Positions 37,474-49,226 are shown, counted from the first letter of the stretch. The stretch is 64,000 nt of DNA from Cichorium intybus (GCA_023525715.1 CM042016.1:64039382-64103381); one strand, 5' to 3'. The notes: generated by a model from the letters alone, not told the origin. Program-made: numbers and translations.

Positions 37474-39439
37474 TCATTTTTCCCATTTATCCAGTACGCC
37501 TTGTTTTGCAGCATATCGCCAGAACTTTCTGACTTCCAGTAGCCATTGCAATTTGAGAAGTAGTTCTTTCTTTGCTTCTGGATCTGATGAAGTTGATTTC
37601 TGCAGGGCCTTGATGTACACATTCACCATTCCATTGGAGATTCTTCTAATTTGATCAGCACGAAGGAAAAGGAAGGATCCTTTTTCTTAAGGATTCTTAT
37701 ATACCAATCCGAGTTCTGGATCGAAGGTGGCACCTCTTTTCCATTTGTCTCGATTGTTTGGAATTGATAGATCAGGTTTGGGTATTATTTGCAGATCATG
37801 ATGGTCTTTGATGATCTTGTACATTTCAGCATCGTTGTAGCAGAATTCCTCTACAATGCGGTGTAGAAATCTTTTTGCTGCTATATAAGCTTCTCTGGCA
37901 TCTTGTTTTTCTTTATGAGATAGCTTTACAGTTATTGAGTAGATGTCAGCTGGATTCATGTTTCGGAAATCGGCTTCAGTTATCAAAGTTGTGTTGTCGT
38001 AATCGGCGTTTCTGACCAGCTCATATTCGAAGAAATTATATTTTTGAAATTTTCTCCTTTTAACACTTCGAACGGCTGTTATGGGTTCGTTTGACCATGT
38101 TTCCTCTTGAGGGTTGGTCCATTTCTTAAGGAACTACAGATTCCAGTAGTAAGCAGCTAGCTCTTTGTGAGGTCCTGATTCTGCAGCAAAGTTCAGAGTG
38201 TATTTGTATTTTTCTCCGTTGAGGTTCAACGGTATGTCCCAGTTATGTTGGGATGTAAGAGGAGGATTGTATGTTTTGAAAGGTTGGTAGTCTGAATCGA
38301 TCAATGGTCAGAGATGCATGATATTTGACAGATTGGGTCCACTCGAGTCAGCTGGATTGTCTTGGTTTAGGTTGGGGTCTGACTCTGTGCTAGGAGTTTT
38401 ATCACGTTCAAGAGAATCGAAGAATTTCGATTTCTTGTCCTTGATCTTTCGATTTCTTTTCCTTAATCTCTGGGGGATCGGATTCTTTGATGGGCGAGTA
38501 TACAAGAATTTCTTCTGAGTGATCCTCATCCATTGGGTTCTGAATTTTAAGGGATTTGGAAGAAGATTTTGAAGGTGATGGTTTCTGAGAAGGAGAATTC
38601 TGAGGAGAAGGAGGTTTCTGAGGAGAAGGAGATTTCTGAGGAGAAGGAGACTAGGTTTCGGAGGAGGATCAATATTCTCGTCGTTGTTCGTGTTTTCTTG
38701 GGTTTCTCCTTTATCGGCATTTGTGTCTTCCTGCTGGGTGTCTCCTTGATCTTTTTTTCCACTTGGGCCAGCAGTGGTGTCTATCAACATGTCAATAGTT
38801 TGGATTGTTTCTACTGCTTTATCATCCGCCTTTCCCCCTCCTGGGGCACCTGTAGGAACGGAAGGGGTCACAGGCAAGATGGAATCTAGCTTTTCGGAGA
38901 CGGTGGTGACTTCCTTCTTGATACAATCAGGAAGAGGTGTATCATACATGGTTTGAAGGGCTTCCATGGCGTCCATGTTCAGTTTTGTGCAGAGTTTGAT
39001 TTGTTCAATAGGACCAGCCATGGTGCCGGTGATGTTTTGCAGGGTTTGGGTAACCATCTGAAGGAGAAGGGCATTTGTTCTTCTGAGGGAGAAATTTTCG
39101 GCCAGAACTCCATTCAGATAGTTGGCCATATGGTCCATGGAGTCTTTGAGCTTGGTTTGTACGTTGGTTAGAAGCTCAGGAACTTGTTGTTGACATTTTC
39201 TCCACTTCAGTGAGCATCTTCTGGGCAGTCTTCATCATGTTTGTTGCATCGGATGCCTGTTGAACATCAAGTTTTGCGAGTCCATCATGAATGATCTTTT
39301 CTGCATGATCGTCGCAATGTAGAAGAATATCGCTGTCTTTCTTCTCTAGGGCAGCTACTCGGTCTTTAATTTCAACAAGTTCTTTGACCATTGCCTCATG
39401 ATTTTGTGATGATTTGAATTCGGTCAGCAGTGTGGTCAA
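37474..39439 (-). pseudogene. extra ORF between pol and 3' LTR, broken
   Basis: On the minus strand, 39176-39439 encodes a coiled-coil-like N-terminal piece (VKELVEIKDRVAALEKKDSD). 38308-39138 continues with another helical segment (MDHMANYLNGVLAENFSLRR) and an acidic Gly/Asp/Asn-rich linker. A Pro/Ser repeat SPSPQK (three to four copies, 38580-38655, in one frame) follows. 37687-37986 encodes a charged globular piece (NMNPADIYSITVKLSHKEKQ), and 37474-37680 a terminal piece (QKSTSSDPEAKKELLLKLQW) ending at a TGA. Frameshifts or stops separate these parts. The family is unknown to me and is different from the extra ORF at 3335-15028. Position matches the env-like ORF of Sireviruses; no membrane segment is evident. 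Confidence 0.6.
38580..38655 (-). repeat. 18-bp tandem repeat encoding SPSPQK
   Basis: About four copies of TTTCTGAGGAGAAGGAGA-like sequence on the plus strand. In one minus-strand frame it gives repeated S-P-S-P-Q-K/N. Confidence 0.75.
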
Positions 39440-40135
39440 GGTGTCAAAGGTAAGGATTAGTGTATTGGTTGAGTTTCTAACGTGATCAGGGGCAGGTAGT
39501 GCTGAGTAGTTTAATGAATCAGTAGAATTGAATGTCAGAGGTTGAGGTGAGTCTGGGAAATTGAGATCTGAGAAGAGTTTTAGAGTGAAAGAATGCTGAG
39601 TGAGAGAGAGAGAGTTCTGATTATGAGTGGGGATATGGAGGTTCAGAAATATGGGAAGGAATCAGAAGGCATAAATCAGAAATGGAGAGTGTGATTCGGA
39701 AATAGAAGGTTTGAATAGAGATAGTGTTTCAGAGAGCTATTGGTCAGAAATGGTACGAGAGTGAGAGTTCTGATTGTGGTTCGGAGAAGAAACTTCAGAG
39801 GTTACGTTCTGAGAATAACCACTTGATGGATAACTTAGGTGTTTGTGAATTGAAGGATTTTGAAAGAAGGTAAGTTTTGTCGTTTTTAGAGATAAGGGAT
39901 ATTTAGAGAGGGGGAGTGAGAGAGTTAGGTGGTAATGTGTCAGTTATCAAAAAGTGAGAAAAATCAGGATGGAAGCAAGAGCAGTTTATCCATTACGCCG
40001 GCAAAGTTGCCGTACCGTCTAATCAACAGTTTTTAGGCCATGATGCTGATTTGACGGGTGCATTAACTGCCCACTAGAATCATTATGACCTCGATATATT
40101 TTAATTAGAGTAGATGAATGGGCATGCTGGGGGAT
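39440..40135. other. non-coding interval between extra ORF and Agenet gene
   Basis: About 0.7 kb with GA-rich stretches (GAGAGAGAGAG near 39604). It would be the shared, divergent upstream region of the minus-strand extra ORF and the plus-strand Agenet gene. No ORF recognised. Confidence 0.5.
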
Positions 40136-40142
40136 TATAAAA
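40136..40142 (+). promoter_or_regulatory. TATA box of the antisense Agenet gene
   Basis: TATAAAA 76 bp before the ATG at 40218, on the strand opposite to the retroelement. A leader of about 45 nt would follow. Confidence 0.6.
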
Positions 40143-40217
40143 AGGGTTTACGGGCTAACCTTTTAACCACGCAAAACACAAGAGTTAAACTAACTACACT
40201 GATCTTGCTTTGCAGAA

Positions 40218-40634
40218 ATGGCTCGATTCTTCTTTAAGTGTTTTGATGAGGTGGAATTGAAACTGACGCATGGAGATTTCTCTGGAGGATTTTATGAAGG
40301 GGTGATCAAGAAAACCTGGAAACGGCGGTGTGAGGTGCCGCTGAGGTGTTTGCCGGACAATACCACCGGAAGGATGATGATCGTGAGGGTAAAATATGGT
40401 CTTCTTCGTCCTATTCTACCGACTGTGATAGTAGAATACAAAGTCGGAGACTATGTCGATGCATGGGATCGACAAGGGTGGTGGAACGGAGTCATTGACG
40501 ACGGGATCGGCGACGATGTTTATGATGTTGTGCTGCTAGACGGGAAAACTATGCGAGTGTGTGATTCGTCTGTGCGAATCACACAGAACTTTTCGTATGG
40601 AAATCCTCCAAAATGGCAGTACAACAAGCATTAA
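40218..40634 (+). CDS. Agenet-domain protein carried antisense in a copia element
   Basis: Intact 138-residue ORF on the strand opposite to the element. It reads as two tandem Agenet (plant Tudor-like) domains. The first is about residues 5-68 (KCFDEVELKL, GFYEGVIKK, VRVKYGLLRPILP). The second is about 73-134 (EYKVGDYVDAWDRQGWWNGV, DVYDVVLLDGKTMRV, VRITQNFSYGNPPKWQ). Agenet domains bind modified histone tails or RNA-associated partners and are usually found in nuclear plant proteins. The VGDxVDAW...GWWxGV signature is clear. The ORF has its own TATA box, a CAG|AAATGG context at the start and a polyadenylation signal at 40784. It is uninterrupted while gag, pol and the extra ORF around it are broken. 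It may be a transduced host gene or a fixed accessory gene of this lineage. Function in the element is unknown. Confidence 0.82.
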   Translation: MARFFFKCFDEVELKLTHGDFSGGFYEGVIKKTWKRRCEVPLRCLPDNTTGRMMIVRVKYGLLRPILPTVIVEYKVGDYVDAWDRQGWWNGVIDDGIGDDVYDVVLLDGKTMRVCDSSVRITQNFSYGNPPKWQYNKH

Positions 40635-40950
40635 GGTGGAGGGGATGAAGGGGGGATCTTTTTGTTTTGAATGTTTTTTAGCTGTTTTTGTAATAGAATC
40701 TTAAGTCATAGCTTTTGATATGTTTTTGAGATGTTTACGTGTATAACTTAATGGATTCAGTGAATGTAATGGCTTTTTGTCTTAATAAAATATTTATGGT
40801 TTTTTTATATGTGTGATAACTCGTGAATGTTGAAAGAGATTTTCTAAGGTTATTATAAGAGAAATCAGAAGGTTTAAAGTTCTATGAGAATAGTCAGTAG
40901 ATGTTCAGAACTGGGTGTTTGCGTAGTGGATGATAGTCAGAAACTGAATA
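40635..40950 (+). other. 3' flank of the Agenet gene
   Basis: T-rich sequence without an ORF. AATAAA at 40784-40789, about 150 bp after the stop codon, is a plausible plant polyadenylation signal. Confidence 0.55.
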
Positions 40951-43900
40951 TCATTCTCTGAAGAAATCAGAATCCGGATTCAACATACCCAATTTGTACA
41001 GACAATTGTTAAATTTAGTGGAGTCTAAGGCTTTTGTGAAGACATCAGCAACTTGTTCTTCGGTAGGAATGAAATAAAGTTCAATGTTACCTTCTAGAAT
41101 CTGATCTTTGATGAAATGATATCTGAGATCGATGTGTTTGGTCATAGAGTGTTGAATGGGATTATGAGAAATTGCTATGGCACTCTTGGAATCACAGTAG
41201 ATAGGAACTTGTAGGAATCGATAACCATAGTCCATGACCTGAGTCTTCATCTAGAGAACTTGTGAACAGCAGGTAGATGCAGCCACGTATTCGGCTTCTG
41301 CTGAGGACAGGGCGACACAGTTTTGTTTCTTTGATGACCAGCTAACTAGTCTTCCACCTAGGAATTGACAGCCTCCGGACGTGCTTTTCCGATCCAATTT
41401 GCATCCTGCATGGTCCGAATCGGTGAATGCTTGGAGTTTGAAGTTGTCTCCGATTGGATACCATAGTCCCATTGCCTTTGTTCCTTTGAGATATTTGAAA
41501 ATTTGCTTCACTGCTGTCAGATGTGATAATTTCGGAGCAGCTTGATATCTGGCACATAGACAAGTTGAAAACATGATGTCGGGTCTACTTGCGGTTAAGT
41601 ACAAGAGTGGTCCTATCATTCCTCGATATCTCTTATGATCTACCACCTCGCCTTCGGGGTCAGCAAAGAGTTTATGGTTGGTGGATATCGGAACTTTGGC
41701 ATTTGAGCAATTTTCAAGGGAAAATTTCTTCAGAAGTTCATTTGTATATTTTTCTTGATGGATGAAGATGCCTCTTTTGGTTTGCTTAATTTGTAGACCG
41801 AGGAAGAAGTTTATTTCTCTGTTCATGCTCATGTGAAATTTATCGGTCATTATTTTTGCAAATCCATCCACCATTGCTTGATTTATGGATCCGAAGATGA
41901 TATCATATACATAGACTTGGACGATCATGATGTGATTTTGATGGGATCGAACAAAGAATGTCGGATCAATGACTCCTCTTCTATATCCAAATGATACTAG
42001 AAAGTTTGATAATGTTTCGTACCAAGCTCTGGGTGATTGCTTTAGACCGTATACTGCCTTATTCAGACGGTAAACATGGTTGGGACGAGATAGATCTTCA
42101 AAACCAGGAGGTTGTTGAAGATAAACAGTTTCTTGAAGATTACCTTGGAGAAATGCACTTTTTACATCCATTTGATGTACAATTATGTTTTTGTGTGCCG
42201 CATAGGCTAGAAAGATTCTGATGGCTTCTAGTCTTGCTACTGGTGCATATGGTTCATCATAGTCAAGTCCTTCAATCTGACTATATCCTTTTGCTACTAA
42301 TCTGGCTTTGTTTCTGACTACTGTGCCCATGTCATCAAGTTTGTTTCGGAAGACCCATCTAGTACCGATGACTCTGTGATTTGATGGTCTTGGAACAAGA
42401 TCCCAGACATTGTTTCTTTTGAATTCTGATAGTTCTTCTTGCATGGCTCTAATCCAATCGTCGTCGTCTAGAGCGTCTAGGACTGTCTTTGGTTCAACTT
42501 TGCTGATGTAAGAGACATAGTGACATTCATCTTGAATTGACTTCTTTGACCTTGTCTGAACTTTGGATGAGGGATATCCGATGATTTGGTTCGGAGGATG
42601 ACTCCGAGTCTATTTAAGTAATTTGGAAGAAGAGCTGGATCAGAAATTGGAGGGGAGATATCTTGGATGAAGTGGGTGTCTTCAGAAGTAGTGTTTTGAA
42701 TTTGTGATTCTTCAGCTGATGTATTTTCATCGGCTTCAAAGGTGAAGACTGGTGAATTATCGATTGCGGCATAAGAGGAATGAACTTGAGTATCCTCTGG
42801 TTGGACATCTCTTGATAAAGTATCTTCTGAAGTTTGATGGCCCCTTTCGGATTGAAATATCCCATCAACATGACTCGGGAGTCTGGACTCCCCCTCAGCA
42901 GTTGCTGGATGTGATGGTTCTTTCTGAGTCTGATGATTTGGTGAAGGGAGCAAGTGCTCCCCCTCAAATTCTGAAGTGTTGATCGGAGATTCTGTTTGAT
43001 TGTCAGACGTCATGGGTGTCGATGGCGTGTAAGGTTCTGATATTGAAGTGATCTGCTAAATTGCATCTGGAGAGTGGATCACTTCCGCATCTTTTGCAGT
43101 TACTGGTGTGTCAAAGAGTAAGTCGTAATCAATTTCAACTGTATGAATGGGTCGATGTCCCACTGGAATATCGTTCTCCATTACATATAGAATATCTTGA
43201 TTCTTCTTTCTCCATTGATACTGATCATCAAATTCTATGTCGAAGCTTTCTTCAATGACTCGTGTTCTTTTGTTTAGAACTCGATAAGCTACTGACTTTG
43301 AGGAGTAACCCATGAAGATTGCTTCATCACTTTTGGGTGCGAATTTACCTAAGTGATCTTTATTATTTTTAATGAAGCATCTGCAGCCAAAGATATGGAA
43401 AAGATTGACATTGGGTTTTCTTCCATTTAAGATTTCATAGGGTGTCTTTTGTAGTCGTTTGTTGGTGATGGATCGATTTTGAACAAAGCATGCTGTTGCT
43501 ATTGCTTCTGCCAAGAAGGTTAGAGGAAGATTTATAAATGTCAGCATTGAGCGAGCTGCTTCCACTAAGGTTCTGTTTCTTCTTTCTACGACACCGTTTT
43601 GTTTTGTTGAGGTGTATATGGTGCTGAGAAGTTGTGCTCTATTCCTTTGGATGTCAAAAATTCTTCAATTTGCTTATTGTTGAACTCAGTTCCATTATCA
43701 CTTCGGATTCTTCTAACTGGTAGTTGAATTTTGAGTTCAATTGATGTAATAAAGTTTCTGAGTTCTGAGAATGTGTCTGATTTTAATCTTAAGAAAAATA
43801 CCCAGGTGAATCGGGAGTAGTCATCCACGATAATTAGGATATATTTCTTGTGATTTAGACTAGCAACAGTTGATGGACCATAGAGATCCATGTGAAGAAG

Positions 43901-44515
43901 TTCTAATGGACGAGTAATGCTTGAGTCGGTGATTGATTTGTGAGGTTTCTTCTTTTGTTTGCCTAGTGCACATGCTGCACATAGATGCTCGTTGTCAAAC
44001 CTCAGAAGTGGCATACCTCTAACCATTTCTCCGGTTACCAATTGGTTCATGTATCGGAAGTTGAGATGAGCTAGTTTCCGATGCCATTACCAACTAACTT
44101 CTTAATGAGCTTTAGAAAGTAGACACAGTCTTGGTTTTCCGATAAACATAGAGATGTCTAAAGGAAACATGTTGAGTTGTCTCAGAGATTTTATTAGACA
44201 ACTGTCTCTGTTACCCGTCATGATGTAGGTAAATTCATTGTCGAATTCAACTCGAAGACCGGTACTGACCGGTTGACCTACACTTATGAGATTGTGCTTA
44301 AGTCCGAGAACATAGGCAACCTTCTGAATGGTGAAGTTTCCGTTTGTAAGTACATCATAGCCTTTGATGATGCCGTTTGCGTCATTTTCGAATGTGTTGT
44401 ATCCTCCAAAATTGACTTCTCTATAATCTCTTAGAAATTCCAATCTTCCGGTCATGTGCATTGAGCAGGCACTGTCAATTAGCCATTCATCATCCTGTTC
44501 TTCCGTGCTAAATGC
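40951..44515 (-). pseudogene. outer element pol (protease, integrase, RT, RNase H)
   Basis: Minus-strand order is as follows. Protease (LIDSACSMHMTG near 44455-44490) and pre-integrase/integrase (HLNFRYMNQLV, CAACALGKQKKK, HMDLYGPS, SDNGTEF) come first. Reverse transcriptase follows ([12 protein letters not shown]; the usual YVDD is YVYD here, so a catalytic Asp is lost). RNase H is next ([33 protein letters not shown]), ending GMLNPDSDFF. Disablements include stops at 44099-44101, after 43056 and at 41248-41250 (TAG at a conserved Trp), a frameshift in PQQN near 43590, and frameshifts between 42480 and 42620. The longest open piece is 41251-42444 (397 residues). Confidence 0.9.
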
Positions 44516-44531
44516 CTGAGAGATTAGATAG

Positions 44532-47500
44532 TTAGTTTGGAACCCAGACTTGTTTGGTCCTAATTGTTTTTACAGACATGGAAGATTTATTTTCGACAAT
44601 TGATTTGTTGTGAGTTTCAGAAGAAAATTTTGACTCAGAAGTGGGTGTTTTTATGATCCATTTTTGAGCAACTCTCTTTGGAATTTTTGGAGAGTAGTTT
44701 TGCATTAAATGCCTAGTATTTTTTAAATTTGTAACACTGATTGTTTTTGAAAGATGTTTGCAACAATGACAGCGAGTATAATTTTGTTGTCGTTTTAAAA
44801 TTCTCGGAGTAGTTTCAGAACGATCGTAGTTCTGAATCTTGGTTCCGATAACATTTGAGTTTAGCTTGTTGCTTCTGAAGATACTTGAAAATGATTTAGG
44901 GAATTCATTCATGGGTTTCTTAGAGATTGGGTAACTATTTTGAGTATTTTTCAAATTTCTTATTAGTTTTGGAAATTCTGTGTAGTCTGAATTTCTGATA
45001 TTTTGAAATTGTTGAAATGGTTTGATTTTTGGAGTCGGAAGTAATCCCTTATAGATGTATTTTCTGAGTGAAGAAGTGGATTTCTGAGTATGACTCGGAG
45101 TGATAAAGGTAGAATTAGCTTCTGATCGTTTCTGAGTGTAGAAGCATTGTTTTTGTTCAAATCTCGCATGCGGTCGAGGTGATCTGAGATCTCTTCTGTT
45201 TAGAATTGGTTTTACTCCTTGTTTGGTTAAACTCTTTCCTTTTTCTTTTTGAAAAATTTCTCTTGGGGAAGAGTCAGATAAAGAATCATTTAAAGAGCTT
45301 GTCTCTTCATGATTAACTTTATGTTTTTTGAGCGGAATTCTAACTGGATTATTTGAGAAATTGTGTTGTGATGTATCCTCATATGACATTACATCAGAAC
45401 ACGATGGTTCGGAAGTCATGTTAGATATATCAGTAACATTAGGATTTCTGATTATAATTTTGTTAAAATCCTTTTTAATGATGATACTGCTTGGTGACTT
45501 TTCCATTTCAATTTCTTCATCAACCTCTTCTTTGTTTGAACTTTCCAGATTTTTAAGATCTGGGATACATTTTTCAGTAACACAGTTACCTTGCTGATTT
45601 TCTAAGAAAGAGTGTTGCTGAGAATTTGATGATGGATAGTTTGTGACCGTGGTCATGTGTCTAGGCATGAATGGGACTGAAGCAGTAGACAATTTGCTGA
45701 TTTCAGCCGTGTCTGCTTCTGAGAAATATGAAAAGGGAATTTTAATTCCTTCTTTTGACACAGAGATGGCGATTTCTGATTCATTGTCAGGAGATTTAGA
45801 AAGGTTATTGGTTGCGTCCTTATCGTGTTTATCATCATATTCATTTGAAGGGTACTGAAAAAATGGACTTTTTCTGTTATATATCAGATAGTTTTTGTTT
45901 GTGGTTTTTCTTGCCCATCCCCAATTAAAAGTATTTTCTGAAGAGTTAGTGTTAACAGGAGATTTGAAAACTTCAGTTGCATGATACAACTGATCTACTA
46001 ATTTGTTTAGTCTTACATTATCATTTCGGGCTAAATCCCTTTGTGATGTCAAAAGCTGATTTGAGTTTTCTAACAAAGTCTTAGAAGTCTGTTCGATTTT
46101 CAAATCAGCAGTAAGTTTATCACAAAATAGCTTTTTATCTTCTAGTCTATTCTTCAATTTTATCACTTCGTCATACCCATCATCTCTTTCTTCCAGAACC
46201 TGCTGATATGCAGCTAAGGCATCTGCACAGGTGTTAGATATTTTTTCTAGAGCAGGTTCTAGATTATTAGAATAAATTTGATGTGTATGAAGCATGTTAC
46301 GTACCTGTTCGATGATACTTACACCTTTTCCTGTCTTGTGGTTTACCATGAAGGCGTAATTCTTTGGCATGTAGGAAGATGATGATTCAGCAGTGTTCTC
46401 AAAATGTTTGGAGCTTGCCAACCCTCGAATTGGAGTTTCTTTGTTTGCTTGTACCATCATGCATTCTCCAAATCCTTTTCCTCGTTTTTGCTTGTTTTCA
46501 AATTTTTCATCATCATCTCCTGAGGACCAGATCTCGACGTTTCTTAATGCTACAAAAGCCTTGACTTTTTCTTCTTCTTTTGCTTTTGGATAATTCATTG
46601 GTGCTTTGCAGTCAGCAGCATAGTGCCATAGACCCCTGCAGTTGTGACACTTGATTATTTCTGATTCTTTCTTTTCAGGAGTTGGAGATTGAGTATTACT
46701 GACATCTGGGGCCGCCTTTGATTTCTCTTGCTGCTGATCTTTTGATTTCGGGTAATAGCGATTTTGGCCAGATTGTTGATTTCCTTTCTGATAGTTATTT
46801 TTTGATCTATACTCTCCTTTTTGGTTGGAAGATTGAAAGTTCTTTTTCTGACTAGAGTAGGATGGTATTCGGTTGAACTTCTGACTGATCATAGCTATCT
46901 CATGTTGATAGGCTGTTTCTTCTCCTTCATCGTATTCTGAGTAGTATGATTCAGTAGTTTGTACTGGAGCTGGAAGTGCAAGGGTTGTTGGTTTAGATTG
47001 AATGGATGATTGTGAGATTTGTGAAGGTTGGTATTGAACCGTCGGAGTTTGATAGTGTGAATGGTAGGAAATTTGTGGTTGAGATGGGTGATATGAAGGT
47101 ATAGGATTTGGTTGCTGAGGCTGTGGTAAGATTTAAGTAAGAGCAGTATGAGGTAGGAGGATGTTCGGGTTGATTTGTTGCTGAGTTGCTTGATGATATT
47201 GTACCAGTTACTGAGGCATGTTGTCTATTGTTGAATAGTTATGCCCAACAACTAGAGCCAGAGGTCCACCTAGTTGCTGCTGTTGTTGATTGCTTTTTAT
47301 GTCATTCTCCTGTCCACTGATATTGTTGTACAATCTGTACATATTGAAAGTTTTCAACTTTCCTGAATCTTGAAGGATCATTTTTACAAGCATCCAATCT
47401 TTTCCAAGTCCCTCAAGAAATTGATGATTGATCTCTTGATTGGTTCTTTCTGCTCCTGAGCTTAGAAGTCTGATCACGATTATAGAGAACCGTGTGAATG

Positions 47501-47768
47501 CCTGTCTTAGTGATTCTCCGGGAAATGCTGAGAAGTGTGTGTATTCAGAGAGACTTGACACCAACTTTTGGTCTTTTGCTTCCTCCGTCCCTAAGAACAT
47601 ATTTTGTAAGAGAACCTAGATCTGCTGAGCTGTTGTATAGTTTTGTATGAGATCAAAGAGTTCCGGAGGAATTCCACATTGGATTTCAGTGAAAGCAATT
47701 TGGTCGTTGTCCATTTTCTCTATATCCAAAGGTGTTAGCCTTGGATGAGAGGTACCACCTAGTGCCTC
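44532..47768 (-). pseudogene. outer element gag, main part
   Basis: The minus-strand gag continues from 58687 across the nested insertion. 47208-47600 is part of the gag domain (SLSEYTHFSAFPGESLRQAF, WMLVKMILQDSGKLKTFNMY). A Gln/Pro-rich stretch with two stops follows. Then comes an open 786-residue segment (46892-44532) with the zinc knuckle CHNCRGLWHYAADC, a coiled-coil-like region (about 46010-46230) and a long Ser/Asn/Lys-rich tail ending TKQVWVPN and the TAA at 44532-44534. Stops also lie near 47205, 47130 and 47608. The long tail after the zinc finger is characteristic of Sirevirus gag. Confidence 0.85.
47764..47768. repeat. target-site duplication GCCTC (left)
   Basis: GCCTC precedes the inner LTR start and recurs at 58687-58691. 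Confidence 0.92.
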
Positions 47769-47997
47769 TGTTGAATAATGTTTTTATGTTTTTATGTGAC
47801 CATCACTGAAATAAGTCGAAATGTTTTTATTAACAGTTTATTTCAGATTGCATAAATTCGAGATCAACCAAACCGGAGAAAATGACGCTATGTACCAAAG
47901 AGCAAAAATGTCACCCAGCGACAGAAATCGCGACCCAACAGCTCATGTGTCGCGAAATGAAGAAAATCAAAACAAAAGAAGAAAAAGGCTGTAACAG

Positions 47998-48411
47998 TGT
48001 AGATCGCGACCCGATCCAACCCAGATCGCGACCCGATCTAAGTGACAAACACGTGACGCTTTGCTGACCAAGGATCGCGAGCCTATGGCAACCCGACGAG
48101 ATCGCGACCCGATCTTCCATCGATCGCGACCCGACCTAGATCGCGACCCGATCATCTATACATCGCGACCCGATCTCAGCGACCAACTCCACCGAGTCGG
48201 GTAGTGGCCAGCACAAAAGCAGGGAACAACTTAAGATCACGACCCGATCTTCCATCGATCGCGACCCGACCTAGATCGCGACCCGATCTTTATCCCATCG
48301 CGACCCGATCTCAGCGACCAACTCCACCGAGACGGGTAGTGGCCAGCACAAAAGCGGGAACCACTCGAGATCGCGACCCGATCCCATAAAGATCGCGACC
48401 CGATCTCCGCT
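47998..48411 (+). repeat. U3 dyad-repeat cluster, core ATCGCGACCCGATC (5' LTR)
   Basis: About twelve good copies of the core start near 48002, 48024, 48101, 48121, 48139, 48162, 48234, 48258, 48275, 48296, 48369 and 48392; degenerate ones lie near 47928 and 48071. The full unit GATCGCGACCCGATC has inverted arms GATCG/CGATC around CGACC. A block of about 135 bp (from 48101 and from 48236) is itself duplicated. Confidence 0.9.
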
Positions 48412-48420
48412 GGAACAGAC

Positions 48421-48428
48421 TATAAATA
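48421..48428 (+). promoter_or_regulatory. TATA box of the inner element 5' LTR
   Basis: TATAAATA directly after the dyad-repeat cluster. Transcription would start around 48450. The same box is at 57883-57890 in the 3' LTR. Confidence 0.75.
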
Positions 48429-48870
48429 GATGCTTCATCTTGCTGATTTCTACACAACATATACAACATATTCTTACTATCCTCAAGCATACTCACGACC
48501 AGAAGCCTCTAAATTCTATAATCTCTGCATTTGGCAATGAGGATCAAACCGAAAAACCGCAAGAAACAAAACCTCCACCCGACACCAAACCTCAAACCTC
48601 CAAACAACCCTTACCCGACACCAAACTCCAAACCTCTAAACAACCCTTACCCGACACCAAAAATCACCAAAACCTCATCTCACCGTGAAGAACAAGAAAT
48701 CGACATATCAAGAAAAACGCTATCTTCCGCAACTATCGATAAGTTCTTTTAAAATTATCCGTGTCGTTATTGATTTATTTAAACTGTAATAAATCAACTG
48801 TACCAAACCTCCAATACACCCGAATTGAACCGTGACAACGAAAACATATGTGGACTGTATTTAACCGAGA

Positions 48871-49028
48871 CATCTAACTTCTAACTTCTAACTTCTAACC
48901 TTTTTATTTATTGTAAAAACACGTTATCGTTGATAATGGCGTTTATTACATCTAACTTCTAACTTCTAACTTCTAACCTTTTTACTTATTGTAAAAACAC
49001 GTTATCGTTGATAATGGCGTTTATTACA
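48871..49028 (+). repeat. tandem duplication of about 79 bp in the LTR
   Basis: Two nearly identical units, each with several TTCTAACTTC words, then TTTTTA(T/C)TTATTG and ACACGTTATCGTTGATAATG. A partial third unit follows. Confidence 0.85.
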
Positions 49029-49226
49029 TTTAACCTTTAACTTCTAACTTTTACTTTATTTACCGCTTTCTGTCTATTTAAATACTGTCTAGTTTAGATT
49101 TACCGCTTTATTTTATTCCGCAACTCTAATTTATTCCGCATAATATAGATTTAATACATATCTGTCACACGGTAATAGGCTTAAAAACCTTGTTCGTGGA
49201 GATCAGTTATCGTATTTTTCAACAAT

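Larger units (their letters stand above)
47769..49224 (+). repeat. 5' LTR of the inner element
   Basis: Starts TGTTGAATAATG, ends ATTTTTCAACA. It contains a U3 dyad-repeat cluster, a TATA box at 48421, and tandem duplications downstream (48871-49028). Confidence 0.95.

Noticed and set aside
38308..39138. Possible viral envelope gene in the pol-to-LTR interval
   Set aside because: Position matches the env-like ORF of Sireviruses, but no signal peptide, transmembrane or fusion segment is visible, so no envelope call was made.
47998..48411. CRISPR-like array of short repeats
   Set aside because: Irregular spacing, repeats within larger duplications, an LTR promoter context and a plant genome; not a CRISPR array.
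47882..48752. Several Arg/Asp-rich ORFs in the inner LTR, repeated at 57344-58214
   Set aside because: They come from the GATCGCGACCCGATC repeats and neighbouring leader repeats. One LTR difference changes an amino acid, and there is no sign of a real protein.
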